From NCBI GenBank assembly GCA_900546735.1, contig URDW01000033.1, positions 1-15,566 of the forward strand: 15,566 bases of DNA, read 5' to 3'. The DNA is from an uncultured Oscillospiraceae bacterium. Its GTDB lineage: Bacteria > Bacillota > Clostridia > Oscillospirales > Acutalibacteraceae. Of this stretch, positions 1 to 9,365 are shown piece after piece (position 1 is the first letter of the stretch; every line of letters begins with the position of its first letter). Position numbers and translations under genes: made by a program. Under the pieces are notes generated by a model. It worked only from the letters and a program-made list of their open reading frames with translations. It did not search any database and was not told the origin of the DNA.

Positions 1-1
1 C

Positions 2-904
2 GCCGACGACGGCCGCATCCGCGGCAGCGCCGCGGTACTGATCCGTGAAATGCCGGTGGTGCACGCCTCGCTGCTTTACTGCTGCCGCGGCTTCGTATGC
101 GACCCGGACGACACGGCAACATTCGACCGGCTGTTCGACGGCCTGCTGAAGCTTGCCAAAGAATACCACGGTTACTGTTTAAAGATCGACCCTGAGATCA
201 GCGTGGAGGACACGGCTTTTAAAGCACACCTGCTGAAGAAAGGATTTGCAGAGCAAAACCCGGGCTGCCTGGACTTTGAAAACGTGCAGCCGAAATTCGT
301 GTACTGCTTTGACTACGCCGGCAAAACGGAGGACGAGCTGATGCTGCAGTTCAAGCCCGACTACCGCAACCGCATCCGCAAAGCCGGGCGCAAGGGCGTG
401 GAAGTCAAAGTAATGGGCAAAGAGGCGCTCGACGACTTTACCGCCATTATGAAAGAGACCGGCGAACGCGACGGCTTTTCGACCCGGCCGAAAAGCTACT
501 TTGCCTCCATTATGGACAACCTGGGTGACGACTGCCGCCTTTACATGGCTTACTATGAGGGCAAGGCGATCGCCGGCACGCTGGCCATCCGCTGGGGCAA
601 AAACGTAATGAAATACCAGTACGGCGCTTCATCGAACGCGCACAGAAACGTTTACCCGAATTACCTTTTGCAGTGGGAAATGATCCGCTGGGGGCTTGAA
701 AGCGGCTGCCGCGTGTACGACTTCGGCGGCATCAGCGGCGACATCCGCAACGAATCGAACCCCCACTACGGCCTGTGGCGCTTTAAACACGGTTTCAACG
801 GCTACATGGTGGAATTTGTCGGCGAGTACGACTACGTCATTCAGCCGCTTGTGTACAAAGCCTACAACACAGCCATCAAACTGAGGAGCAAATTGCACAG
901 ATGA
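2..904 (+). CDS. FemXAB-family peptidyltransferase, 5' truncated
   Basis: The open frame runs in from the left edge (first full codon at base 2), so the ATG at 50 is internal and the true start lies outside the window. The visible 300 residues match the FemXAB fold (PF02388), whose members use aminoacyl-tRNA to add amino acids to the lipid II stem peptide in the cytoplasm, building the peptidoglycan cross-bridge. Typical family features seen are the YRNRIRKAGRKGVEVK segment, the MKYQYGASSNAHR strand-loop, the LLQWEMIRWGLESGCRVYDFGG stretch (bases about 663-730) and the terminal GLWRFKHGFNGYMVEFVGEYD-like block. Its TGA stop overlaps the next gene's ATG by 4 bases (ATGA, 901-904), so the two are probably translationally coupled. 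The amino acid transferred cannot be told from sequence. Family assignment is secure; substrate is not. Confidence 0.9.
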   Translation, partial: ADDGRIRGSAAVLIREMPVVHASLLYCCRGFVCDPDDTATFDRLFDGLLKLAKEYHGYCLKIDPEISVEDTAFKAHLLKKGFAEQNPGCLDFENVQPKFVYCFDYAGKTEDELMLQFKPDYRNRIRKAGRKGVEVKVMGKEALDDFTAIMKETGERDGFSTRPKSYFASIMDNLGDDCRLYMAYYEGKAIAGTLAIRWGKNVMKYQYGASSNAHRNVYPNYLLQWEMIRWGLESGCRVYDFGGISGDIRNESNPHYGLWRFKHGFNGYMVEFVGEYDYVIQPLVYKAYNTAIKLRSKLHR

Positions 905-1974
905 GCAGATATGTGATCGACCGAAAAAAACTGGATGAAAACATTGAGACCGTCAAGAAAAAGGCCGGCGTGCCCGTTATCGGCGTTGTAAAGGGCAACG
1001 GCTACGGCTTTGGTCTGCAAAACCTGGCCAAGGTGCTGCAGGCGCACGGCATCCGCTTTTTTGCCGTAACAGAAGTGGACGACATTGCGCCGCTGCGCGC
1101 CGTTGCGCCCGCTGAAGACATTTTGGTCATGCGCTCGACCTGCATAGAGGAGGAAGCGCGCCGGATCGTGGAAGCCGGCTGCACCGCGACCGTCGGCTCG
1201 CCGCAAAGCGCCGAGGTGCTGTCTGCGGCAGCCAAAAAAGCCGGTGTGCGCGCAAAAGCCCACGTCAAGATCGACACCGGGCTTGGCCGCTACGGCTTTT
1301 TGCCGAGCGAGATCGAGTCGCTTTTGCAGGTGTATAAAACCGACAACATCGACTTTACCGGCATTTACACGCATTTTTCCAGCGCTTTCACCAACAAAGC
1401 GCTGACACAAGCGCAGCTGGTGCTGTTTAAAGACACCGCCGAGCAGCTGCGCAAAAACGGCATTGAGCCGGGCATGATGCACGCGGCCAACTCGCCGGCG
1501 CTCTTTAACGCAAGCGGCGCCGCGCTCGATGCCGTGCGCATCGGCTCCGCTTTCACAGGGCGGCTGATCACCCAGGCAGCGACCGGACTCCACCGCATCG
1601 GTATGCTGGAGGCCGCGATCGTGGACGTAAAAAATGTGCCGGCCGGCTACAGCGTGGGCTACAACGGCCTGTTTAAAACGACGCGGCCCACCAAGCTGGC
1701 GATCGTGCCGTTTGGCCACTACGACGGGTTCGGCATCGAAAAGGCAACAGAAAGCTACACCCTGCACACCGTTTTGCGCAGCGGAAAACGCTTTTTACAA
1801 AAAGAAAAGCTCTTTGTGACCGTGGGCGGCAAAAAGTACCCGGTAGCCGGCGAAGTCGGCCTGTCGCACACCGCGATCGATGTGACCGGCAGCGACATAC
1901 AGCCCGGCGACATAGCCAGCGCCGACATCTCGCCGCTTTTTGTAAACCCGCTGCTTACGCGCAAATTCATATAA
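901..1974 (+). CDS. alr: Alanine racemase family protein (PLP-dependent), divergent C-terminal domain
   Basis: A 357-residue protein of the fold-type III PLP racemases, slightly shorter than most Alr proteins. The PLP lysine is K31 in VVKGNGYGFG, R130 sits in the conserved HVKIDTGLGRYG block, and the second catalytic residue is probably Y254 in SVGYNGLF, followed by VPFGHYDGFG where most family members have a GYADG-type motif. The expected activity is interconversion of L- and D-alanine (or serine) for cell-wall peptides. The C-terminal motif that normally reads GRV(C/S)MDQ appears here as GEVGLSH (residues 317-323), so active-site residues on that side have changed and specificity may differ. 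The start ATG overlaps the FemXAB stop codon. The coupling to FemXAB supports a cell-wall role; a racemase for another amino acid is possible. Confidence 0.85.
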   Translation: MSRYVIDRKKLDENIETVKKKAGVPVIGVVKGNGYGFGLQNLAKVLQAHGIRFFAVTEVDDIAPLRAVAPAEDILVMRSTCIEEEARRIVEAGCTATVGSPQSAEVLSAAAKKAGVRAKAHVKIDTGLGRYGFLPSEIESLLQVYKTDNIDFTGIYTHFSSAFTNKALTQAQLVLFKDTAEQLRKNGIEPGMMHAANSPALFNASGAALDAVRIGSAFTGRLITQAATGLHRIGMLEAAIVDVKNVPAGYSVGYNGLFKTTRPTKLAIVPFGHYDGFGIEKATESYTLHTVLRSGKRFLQKEKLFVTVGGKKYPVAGEVGLSHTAIDVTGSDIQPGDIASADISPLFVNPLLTRKFI

Positions 1975-1987
1975 CCTAAACAACAAA

Positions 1988-2011
1988 CGGCAAGGCCACG
2001 CGGTCTTGCCG
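1988..2011 (+). other. Hairpin after the racemase gene
   Basis: Ten-base arms CGGCAAGGCC and GGTCTTGCCG pair with one G-T wobble around a 4-base ACGC loop, 14 bases after the racemase stop. No T-run follows on either strand, so it is not a standard intrinsic terminator. It may protect the transcript 3' end or act as a weak or factor-dependent terminator ahead of the DUF2130 gene. Confidence 0.5.
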
Positions 2012-2042
2012 AAATCATTATATATAGATATGGAGAAAAAGC

Positions 2043-3320
2043 ATGAACGAAATCAAATGCCCCAACTGCGGCAAGACCTTTCAGGTTGACGAAGCCGGCT
2101 ATGCCGCCATCGTCAAGCAGGTGCGCGACAGCGAATTCAAAAGCGAACTGAACGCCCGTGAAAACGCACTGAAGGCCGAAAAAACGTCGGCCGTACGCTT
2201 TGCCGAAGCACAAAAAGACAAAGAGATCGCCGAATACAAAGCGCAGATACGCACATTGCAGGAGACGATGCAGCTGGAGATCGGCAAAGCCATAGCCGAA
2301 AAAGACAGCGCAGCCAAAAAGCAGCTTGCCGACAGCCAGATGAAGATCCAGCAGCTGCAGGCCCAGCTGAAAGCAAAAGACACGGAAAAAGAACTTGCCG
2401 TGCAGCGTGCCGTTTCCGGCAAAGATAAAGAGATCGTCGCTTTGAACGCCGAAATCAAAAACGCCGAAAACGAGCACCAGCTGCAAAAGGACACGCTTCG
2501 CCGCACATATGAGGACCGCCTGAAGCAAAAAGACGAAATGATCGACTACTACAAAGACTTCAAGGCCAGACAGTCCACCAAAATGGTGGGCGAAAGCCTG
2601 GAGCAGCACTGTGAAATTGAATTCAACAAGCTGCGCGCCACCGGCTTTAAAAACGCTTATTTTGAAAAAGACAACGACGCCCGAAGCGGCAGCAAAGGCG
2701 ACTATATATACCGCGAAACAGACGAAGACGGAGTGGAAATCATCTCGATCATGTTCGAAATGAAAAACGAGATGGACCAAACGGCGACCAAGCACAAAAA
2801 CGAGGACTTTTTGAAAGAACTGGACAAAGACCGAAACGAGAAAAAGTGCGAGTACGCCGTGCTCGTCTCCTTGCTGGAAGCCGACAGCGAGCTTTACAAC
2901 ACCGGTATCGTGGATGTTTCGCACCGCTACCCGAAAATGTATGTGATCCGCCCGCAATTTTTCATTCCCATGATCACACTGCTGCGCAACGCAGCCCTAA
3001 ATGCCCTTGCCTACCGGCAGGAACTGGCGGCAGTACGCAGCCAGAACATCGACATTACCCACTTTGAAGAGAACCTGATGGACTTCAAAGACAAGTTTTC
3101 CTACAATTTCAACCAGGCGCACAAGCGCTTTATGGAGGCGATCGACGAGATCGACAAATCCATCACGCACCTGCAGAAAATCAAAGAGGCTCTCACGAAA
3201 TCGGACAACCAGCTGCGCCTGGCCAATAACAAAGTAGAAGATGTTTCCATAAAAAAACTGACCAAAGGCAACCCGACGATGCAGGAAAAATTTGCCCGGC
3301 TGCACCGGGAAGAAACATGA
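2043..3320 (+). CDS. DUF2130 domain protein: coiled coil plus nuclease-like domain
   Basis: A 425-residue soluble protein matching the DUF2130 family (COG4487), whose cellular function is not established as far as I know. It opens with a short CPNCG motif (C6, C9), which gives only half of a zinc ribbon. Residues about 35-175 are rich in K, E, Q and A and look like a long coiled coil. The conserved core follows: helix [17 protein letters not shown] (181-197), then KGDYIY with D220, then a strand ending FEMKNE with E239-x-K241. This E..D..ExK order resembles a PD-(D/E)XK nuclease site; that reading is inference. A second coiled-coil stretch covers about 325-395. The start is supported by GGAG (2032-2035), 7 bases upstream. 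The spacer and hairpin separate it from the racemase gene, so it may have its own promoter. Confidence 0.85.
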   Translation: MNEIKCPNCGKTFQVDEAGYAAIVKQVRDSEFKSELNARENALKAEKTSAVRFAEAQKDKEIAEYKAQIRTLQETMQLEIGKAIAEKDSAAKKQLADSQMKIQQLQAQLKAKDTEKELAVQRAVSGKDKEIVALNAEIKNAENEHQLQKDTLRRTYEDRLKQKDEMIDYYKDFKARQSTKMVGESLEQHCEIEFNKLRATGFKNAYFEKDNDARSGSKGDYIYRETDEDGVEIISIMFEMKNEMDQTATKHKNEDFLKELDKDRNEKKCEYAVLVSLLEADSELYNTGIVDVSHRYPKMYVIRPQFFIPMITLLRNAALNALAYRQELAAVRSQNIDITHFEENLMDFKDKFSYNFNQAHKRFMEAIDEIDKSITHLQKIKEALTKSDNQLRLANNKVEDVSIKKLTKGNPTMQEKFARLHREET

Positions 3321-3344
3321 GCTGCACATACGGACATCCAAAAG

Positions 3345-3379
3345 CGCCCTGCCGGTTTTACACCGCACAGGGCGTTTTT
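3345..3379. terminator. Bidirectional terminator between convergent genes
   Basis: The arms CGCCCTG (3345-3351) and CAGGGCG (3368-3374) pair, with further CGGT/ACCG pairing inside the loop, and TTTTT follows at 3375-3379. An AAAA tract just before the stem gives a short T-run on the other strand. It lies 24 bases after the DUF2130 stop and faces the end of the minus-strand membrane protein gene, so it can serve both. Confidence 0.8.
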
Positions 3380-3405
3380 ATGCCGGCTATAAATGCAGGC
3401 ATACG

Positions 3406-3942
3406 TCATGAAATCCCTTTCAAAAAACGCGCAACGCGCTTTTTGAAACGGCGGTCGTAAATCTGCACGGCGCGCCTGTACAGCAGGTCGTAAAGCCAAA
3501 AGAGCAGATTGAACAGCAGGTACGCCAGCAGGATGCCCCACACGCCGAGCGCATCGTCGATTGGCACGCGAAAAACGGCAACCAGCAGCCATTCGCAAAG
3601 CGTGAGCGCCGCATTAAAGAGCAAAAACTTAGCGGCCCAGCGCACAAAAGCCGGGCGCAAGCGTTCAAGATATGCCGACAAAACCGGGTAATACCCGAAA
3701 AACAGCACATAAAACAGCGCACACTCATGGTCCGTCACAAGGATAAGACCCAAAACCGAAGTGGCTGCATAAATACAAAGCGACATGCGCGCGGAAAAGT
3801 GCGCATTGCTGATGATCAAAAGCATACCGGCCAGTATCGGCATCAAATAAGCAAAAAGCGAAACAAAGCCGGACAAAAACAGCAGCACCACGCCAAGCGC
3901 GCAGAGTATGCCGGAAAAAGCGGCGCGAAAAGACCATTTCAT
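3406..3942 (-). CDS. Small integral membrane protein, unknown function
   Basis: From the chosen start the product is 178 residues and almost wholly hydrophobic, with about six likely membrane helices (roughly residues 7-26, 28-46, 50-68, 72-92, 99-122, 129-152) and a basic cytoplasmic tail (RRFKKRVARFLKG). I do not recognise a named family; its size and helix layout resemble ECF-transporter S components, which is only a weak analogy. The ATG at 3942 is chosen because GGTGA (3947-3951 on the complement), matching the AGGAGGTGATC anti-SD core, stands 4 bases before it. The frame stays open to a TTG at 3990, giving 194 residues, but no ribosome binding site precedes that codon. It is a single gene, divergent from the lipoprotein gene and convergent with the DUF2130 gene. 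Confidence 0.7.
   Translation of the reverse strand: MKWSFRAAFSGILCALGVVLLFLSGFVSLFAYLMPILAGMLLIISNAHFSARMSLCIYAATSVLGLILVTDHECALFYVLFFGYYPVLSAYLERLRPAFVRWAAKFLLFNAALTLCEWLLVAVFRVPIDDALGVWGILLAYLLFNLLFWLYDLLYRRAVQIYDRRFKKRVARFLKGIS
3418..3448 (-). terminator. Terminator-like hairpin inside the 3' end of the membrane protein gene
   Basis: Fourteen-base arms (3418-3431 and 3435-3448) pair with one mismatch around a 3-base loop. Read on the minus strand this gives an A-run, a GC core GCGCG/CGCG, and then TTTTTT, the form of an intrinsic terminator. It lies within the last codons, upstream of the stop at 3406-3408, where it also encodes the basic tail. It could end or slow transcription while ribosomes lag, or be a by-product of lysine/phenylalanine codons. 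Confidence 0.4.
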
Positions 3943-4047
3943 AAATTCACCAGGTTCACAAGTGTCGAATTTAATGTTATCATTGCTCAATTTTGTAAAA
4001 TTTCCGTGAACAAAGCGTAAATATTTGCCGAATTGCCAACAAAACGA

Positions 4048-4076
4048 TTTACAATTATTCCAGCAGAGATTATAAT
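4048..4076 (+). promoter_or_regulatory. Sigma-A type promoter for the lipoprotein gene
   Basis: TTTACA (4048-4053) matches the -35 consensus at five of six positions. A 17-base spacer separates it from a perfect TATAAT (4071-4076). The gene start at 4110 follows at a usual leader distance. This is the best-formed promoter in the window. Confidence 0.8.
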
Positions 4077-4109
4077 TGAACTATCAAAAAAATTGAGGTG
4101 TTTGTTTAA

Positions 4110-5090
4110 ATGAAAAAGAGCATTGCGCTTCTGCTTTCGTTCGTTATGATCCTTTCCGGCGCGCTGGCCGCCTGCACCAATCCCGGCACCGGCGGTACAA
4201 CAAATGATTCCTCGTCCAATCTTTCCGATTCGGAAGAAATCTTCGGCGAAGAGACCATTACCGTTACGGACGAAAACGGTGAAGAATCTACCACAACTGT
4301 AAACGTAAAATACGGCAAAGACGAAAACGGCAATACCGTTGCCTATGTGCTGGATGAAAACGGCGAGGTCATGACCGATGAAAACGGCGAACCGGTCACT
4401 GTGGACACCACGTTTGTCTTTGACGAAGACAAGACGGACGGCGAGACAGAGTCTGTGCCGACAGAAGATGTTTCCATTACGGTCCAGACTACCAACCCTG
4501 ACAACACGCAGGGCGATTCAGGCGAAACAACGTCACCCGAGCTGACAACAAACGGCGGCACCGATGTGCCAGATGTGGACGATGACGGCGACGAAGTGAT
4601 TTTCTCCACCGACGACCTGAACAAGATCAGTTCCCTGCTGAACATTCCGAACATTTACAAATACAACTACTCTGCATCGAACGTGCCGGCCGAACTGGCC
4701 ACCCACGTTGCTGTCAGCGTGCTGCACAGATCGAGCACCGAAACAACATTTGCTTCCGGTACGGTCGTGCTTGAACTGTTTAAATATTTTGGACAGACTG
4801 TTGTAAACTTCAAATCCGAATGCAACAGCGCAGCTGCAAAGAGCGGCGCACCCATTACTTATGTAAGCAGCAACGATGTGTTCCAGTCGCCCTCTGTGGA
4901 ATCGGAAACGCACCAGGTCACCATTACCAAAGTCGAGTCGCTCGGCGGCAACAACTACTACAAAGTGACCGGCACCGTAAAGGCCATTTCCGACGACTGC
5001 AACGTTAAAAACGTGACCGCCGTTGTGCAGAAAAACAAGCTGGACACCAACTACGGTTTCAGTGTAAAAGGCCTGCAGTGGAGCAAATAA
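4110..5090 (+). CDS. Secreted lipoprotein with acidic DENG repeats
   Basis: A 326-residue protein beginning with a lipoprotein signal peptide: basic KK, hydrophobic helix, and lipobox L19-A-A-C22, so it should be lipid-anchored outside the membrane. The next 150 residues are low complexity and acidic (D, E, T, S, N, G) and contain four DENG units at residues 54, 71, 82 and 90, also visible as near-identical GAYGAAAACGGY direct repeats in the DNA. This part probably forms an extended, disordered or Ca-binding-like spacer. Residues about 165-326 look globular, with alternating strands, and match no domain I can name. GAGGTG (4095-4100) precedes the ATG by 9 bases. A strong promoter lies upstream and a terminator downstream, so it is a monocistronic, probably well expressed gene. 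Function unknown. Confidence 0.85.
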   Translation: MKKSIALLLSFVMILSGALAACTNPGTGGTTNDSSSNLSDSEEIFGEETITVTDENGEESTTTVNVKYGKDENGNTVAYVLDENGEVMTDENGEPVTVDTTFVFDEDKTDGETESVPTEDVSITVQTTNPDNTQGDSGETTSPELTTNGGTDVPDVDDDGDEVIFSTDDLNKISSLLNIPNIYKYNYSASNVPAELATHVAVSVLHRSSTETTFASGTVVLELFKYFGQTVVNFKSECNSAAAKSGAPITYVSSNDVFQSPSVESETHQVTITKVESLGGNNYYKVTGTVKAISDDCNVKNVTAVVQKNKLDTNYGFSVKGLQWSK

Positions 5091-5107
5091 AATACTTACA
5101 TATTAAG

Positions 5108-5138
5108 AAAAAGACGTCTTTATACGGCGTCTTTTTTT
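5108..5138 (+). terminator. Intrinsic terminator after the lipoprotein gene
   Basis: AAAAAGACG (5108-5116) pairs with CGTCTTTTT (from 5128) around an 11-base loop and is followed by a continuous T-run to 5138. It starts 17 bases after the stop codon. Confidence 0.85.
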
Positions 5139-5271
5139 CTGCTTCCCGGCGTATGCCGCAGCGTGCCGAATTTTGCCTTCCTGCTGACAGGCCGGTATTT
5201 GCAAAAGATGAGCAGATTTTGAAACTTTTGACAAGCATTTATATATGACACAGCCTGCATTCGAAATACAA

Positions 5272-5277
5272 TATAAT
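5272..5277 (+). promoter_or_regulatory. Candidate -10 box for the fucosidase gene
   Basis: A perfect TATAAT lies 55 bases before the chosen start. The hexamer at the right distance upstream (about 5249-5254) does not fit a -35 box. A perfect TTGACA occurs at 5228-5233 but is too far away (38-base spacer). The promoter may therefore depend on an activator, or initiation may be elsewhere. Confidence 0.45.
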
Positions 5278-5332
5278 TATAAAAACGGTACGCAGCCACA
5301 TGCTGCAAAACGATAAATCAGGAGTCACAGCC

Positions 5333-6694
5333 ATGGGATATTCGTTGAAGCAAAGCGATTTTAAAAAAGAAAAACAGGGAGCGGAGTTCACCTATTTCCC
5401 GGATGCAGAATGGGACCGTTACCCGTTTGCCAGCGAGCAGGACGCTAAATGGTTTCGCGAAGCGAAGTACGGCCTTTTCCTGCACGTCGGCATTTCGGCA
5501 GTGGGCATGGTGGACATCAGCTGGTCCAGAACCACGCACAAGCTGCCGGATCCCGCCTGGGGCAGCTGCGTTTCTGATGCGCAATACGACAGCTGGGCCA
5601 AACAGATTGCCTTTCCCAAGTTCAGCGCCGAAGAATGGGCCGACATGGCCAAAAAAGGCGGTTTTAAATACGTTGTGATCATTGCCAAGCACCACGATGG
5701 GTTCCATATGTGGGACACGGCATATTCCGACTACAAAATTACAAACGCCCCGTTTGGCCGTGATTATTTAAAGGAATTAATCGATGCGTTGCGCAGCGTC
5801 GGGTTAAAAATCGGCATATATTATTCCAAACGTGACTGGACGCATCCGGACTATGAGCCGGTACCGGTGAAAGACGCCGAAGCCATCAGCAAACCGCCGT
5901 ATTTTAAAATGAAAAACGGCAAAAAGTGGTATTTAACAGAGAAGCACAAAAAATACCAGCAGTACATGTTTAACACCGTGCGCGAGCTGATGACCAATTA
6001 CGGAAAAATAGACCTTTTGTGGTGGGACGCAGAATACAACAGCGGCATGTTCACAAAAGAAATGTGGAATGCTGAAGAACTTGAAAAAATGGTGCGCACG
6101 CTTCAACCGCATATCGTAATCAATAACCGTGCCGGTCTGCCGGGCGATTATGACACACCGGAGGGACACACAGGATTTTTTCAAAACACAAGAATGTGGG
6201 AAACCTGCATGCCCCTCGGCAAATACTGGGCCTATTCGCCAAACAAACCCAAAAGCGTGAAAAAAATAATGGCGCAGCTTATCAACTGTGCCGGAGGAGA
6301 CGGCAACTATCTTTTAAGCATCGGCTGCAAACCGGACGGAAGCATTGCAGACAACGAGGCCAAAGAAATCCGCGAAATCGGACGCTGGCTGAAGCAATAC
6401 GGCAAAAGCATTTATGCAACGCGCGGCGGAATATGGAGGCCTACGAAAAAATACGCTTCCTGTTTTAAAGGCAGCACCGTGTACCTGCATGTTTTAAGCA
6501 GCCTGCCGTTCACATGTTTCACTCTGCCTTTCAAAAACAACACATTAAAATCCTATTACTGCTTGACCGGAGAAAAAGCGGTCCTAAAAGCCAAAAACGG
6601 CAAACTGCACGTTACCGTTTTCAACAAAAAACCGCACGCCTATGACACCATTTTAGAAATACGGCTGGGCAATACACCCAATATGGAAAACTGA
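5333..6694 (+). CDS. GH29 alpha-L-fucosidase, cytoplasmic
   Basis: A 453-residue glycoside hydrolase family 29 enzyme, which removes alpha-L-fucose from glycans by a retaining mechanism. Family landmarks in order are KYGLFLHVGISAV (45-57), YDSWAKQ (85-91), FKYVVIIAKHHDGFHMWD (111-128) with the H120-H121 pair, GLKIGIYYSKRDW (157-169), and YGKIDLLWWDAEYN, where D232 is the probable nucleophile. Later come RMWETCMPLGKYWAYSP (287-303) and GGDGNYLLSIGCKPDG (321-336). The start at 5333 is preferred over the ATG at 5300 because AGGAG (5320-5324) stands 8 bases before it. There is no signal peptide, so it acts on fucosylated sugars already imported. It is a lone gene, convergent with the sugar transport operon and separated by a strong terminator. 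Linkage specificity cannot be read. Confidence 0.92.
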   Translation: MGYSLKQSDFKKEKQGAEFTYFPDAEWDRYPFASEQDAKWFREAKYGLFLHVGISAVGMVDISWSRTTHKLPDPAWGSCVSDAQYDSWAKQIAFPKFSAEEWADMAKKGGFKYVVIIAKHHDGFHMWDTAYSDYKITNAPFGRDYLKELIDALRSVGLKIGIYYSKRDWTHPDYEPVPVKDAEAISKPPYFKMKNGKKWYLTEKHKKYQQYMFNTVRELMTNYGKIDLLWWDAEYNSGMFTKEMWNAEELEKMVRTLQPHIVINNRAGLPGDYDTPEGHTGFFQNTRMWETCMPLGKYWAYSPNKPKSVKKIMAQLINCAGGDGNYLLSIGCKPDGSIADNEAKEIREIGRWLKQYGKSIYATRGGIWRPTKKYASCFKGSTVYLHVLSSLPFTCFTLPFKNNTLKSYYCLTGEKAVLKAKNGKLHVTVFNKKPHAYDTILEIRLGNTPNMEN

Positions 6695-6742
6695 TATGGC
6701 AGGAACACCCCGGAATACGCAAAAAATACAAAATTGACACAA

Positions 6743-6773
6743 AAATACACCCTCTGAAACAGAGGGTGTATTT
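6743..6773. terminator. Bidirectional terminator between fucosidase and sugar operon
   Basis: A perfect 14-base stem (AAATACACCCTCTG at 6743-6756 with its complement at 6760-6773) closes on an AAA loop. A-rich sequence before it and T residues within and after it make it work in both directions. It ends the fucosidase transcript and the five-gene minus-strand operon. Confidence 0.85.
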
Positions 6774-6784
6774 CGTTAGAACGA

Positions 6785-7837
6785 TTATTCTTTCGTATTT
6801 CCCGCTTTATTGACATGCGCAATGCGTCTGGAATTGATAAAGGCCTTGATCTGCGGGCCTGCCACCTGAATCAGGATGACGATGATGAGAATCGTGCCCT
6901 TGATCGTGTCGTTAATCAGCGAATCCATCTTCAGCGCAACGATGATTTTGTCAATAACGGTGTAAGACATTGCGCCGAACAAAATGCCGATCACGCGGCC
7001 CTTGCCGCCCGCCATGCTGATGCCGCCCAAAACGACTGCCGCGATGGCGTACATTTCATAGCTGTTGCCCGTTGTAGCCGGGTCGGAAGAAGCGTTCATA
7101 CCGATCCACAAAAACGCCGCCATACCAACCAGAATACCGGTAAGTACAAACACGCTTGTCTGGATCATGCTGACGTTGATGCCGGCCATGTGCGCAGCCT
7201 TTTCATTGCTGCCGACAGCGTAAATCTTTTTGCCGTACTTTGTATTATTGGCGACAAAAACGAAAAGTGCTGTAAATACGATCAGCAGGATGCCGACGAT
7301 CGGGATCGTGGCCAGCGTGCCGTTGCCGAAGCTGTAAAACGAACTGTAAGCGTCTATGGAAGAATCCATCCGGTAGACTGAGCTGCCGCCGCCGATCAGA
7401 TCTTTCGGCACGCGCTGGCACACATACTGTGCCAGTGACCGGAAAATCAGCATTGTCGCCAAAGTAACGATGAATGACGGCATTTTCGCAACACCGACCA
7501 GAACACCATTGAGCAGCCCCAGAACCGCGCCGAACAAAATAGCAAACAGCAGCGTTACAAGTATGTTGCCGGTCGCATTGAACACCATAACGGAAAAACC
7601 GCTGACCAGCGCCAGCATGGAACCGACGGAAAGGTCGATCGCACCGGTCAGACAGACAAGCCCCATGCCGATGCCAATCACGCCGATCACAGCCGAGTGG
7701 CGAAGTACGTTCATCATGCCGCTCCAGGTCAGGCCGTTGCTGGTGATGACGTAAATGATAAAAATAACAAAAAATACAAGAATAAAACTGTACTGGGAAA
7801 TACCTTTGGTAATTTTACTGCCTTTTAATTTTCCCAT
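6785..7837 (-). CDS. Sugar ABC transporter permease, RbsC type
   Basis: A 350-residue membrane protein of the BPD_transp_2 family (PF02653), the permease of RbsABC/XylFGH-type sugar importers, working as a homodimer. It is hydrophobic throughout, with about ten predicted membrane segments. It shows the family block GLVCLTGAIDLSVGSMLALV (residues about 59-78), the GVAKMPSFIVTLATMLIFR region and the VVLGGISMAGGKGRVIGILFGA segment near the C terminus. It is the last gene of the operon. Its ATG lies one base beyond the ATPase stop, and its Shine-Dalgarno GGAGG overlaps the last ATPase codons, so translation is probably coupled. Clear family membership; the sugar is not defined. Confidence 0.93.
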   Translation of the reverse strand: MGKLKGSKITKGISQYSFILVFFVIFIIYVITSNGLTWSGMMNVLRHSAVIGVIGIGMGLVCLTGAIDLSVGSMLALVSGFSVMVFNATGNILVTLLFAILFGAVLGLLNGVLVGVAKMPSFIVTLATMLIFRSLAQYVCQRVPKDLIGGGSSVYRMDSSIDAYSSFYSFGNGTLATIPIVGILLIVFTALFVFVANNTKYGKKIYAVGSNEKAAHMAGINVSMIQTSVFVLTGILVGMAAFLWIGMNASSDPATTGNSYEMYAIAAVVLGGISMAGGKGRVIGILFGAMSYTVIDKIIVALKMDSLINDTIKGTILIIVILIQVAGPQIKAFINSRRIAHVNKAGNTKE

Positions 7838-7838
7838 T

Positions 7839-9338
<1,500 letters not shown>

Positions 9339-9365
9339 GCTGACCGCTCCTTTGAATAAATCACC

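Noticed and set aside
862..1767. Long minus-strand open frame (301 codons) opposite the racemase gene
   Set aside because: It is antisense to a clear racemase reading frame, shows no family resemblance, and reflects codon bias of the plus-strand gene.
1755..2957. Minus-strand open frame of 400 codons opposite the DUF2130 gene
   Set aside because: The F/V/L/H-rich product is the mirror of a K/E/A-rich coiled coil; it spans two genes and has no recognisable domain.
5228..5233. Perfect TTGACA upstream of the fucosidase gene as its -35 box
   Set aside because: No -10 hexamer stands 16-19 bases downstream; the TATAAT at 5272 is 38 bases away.
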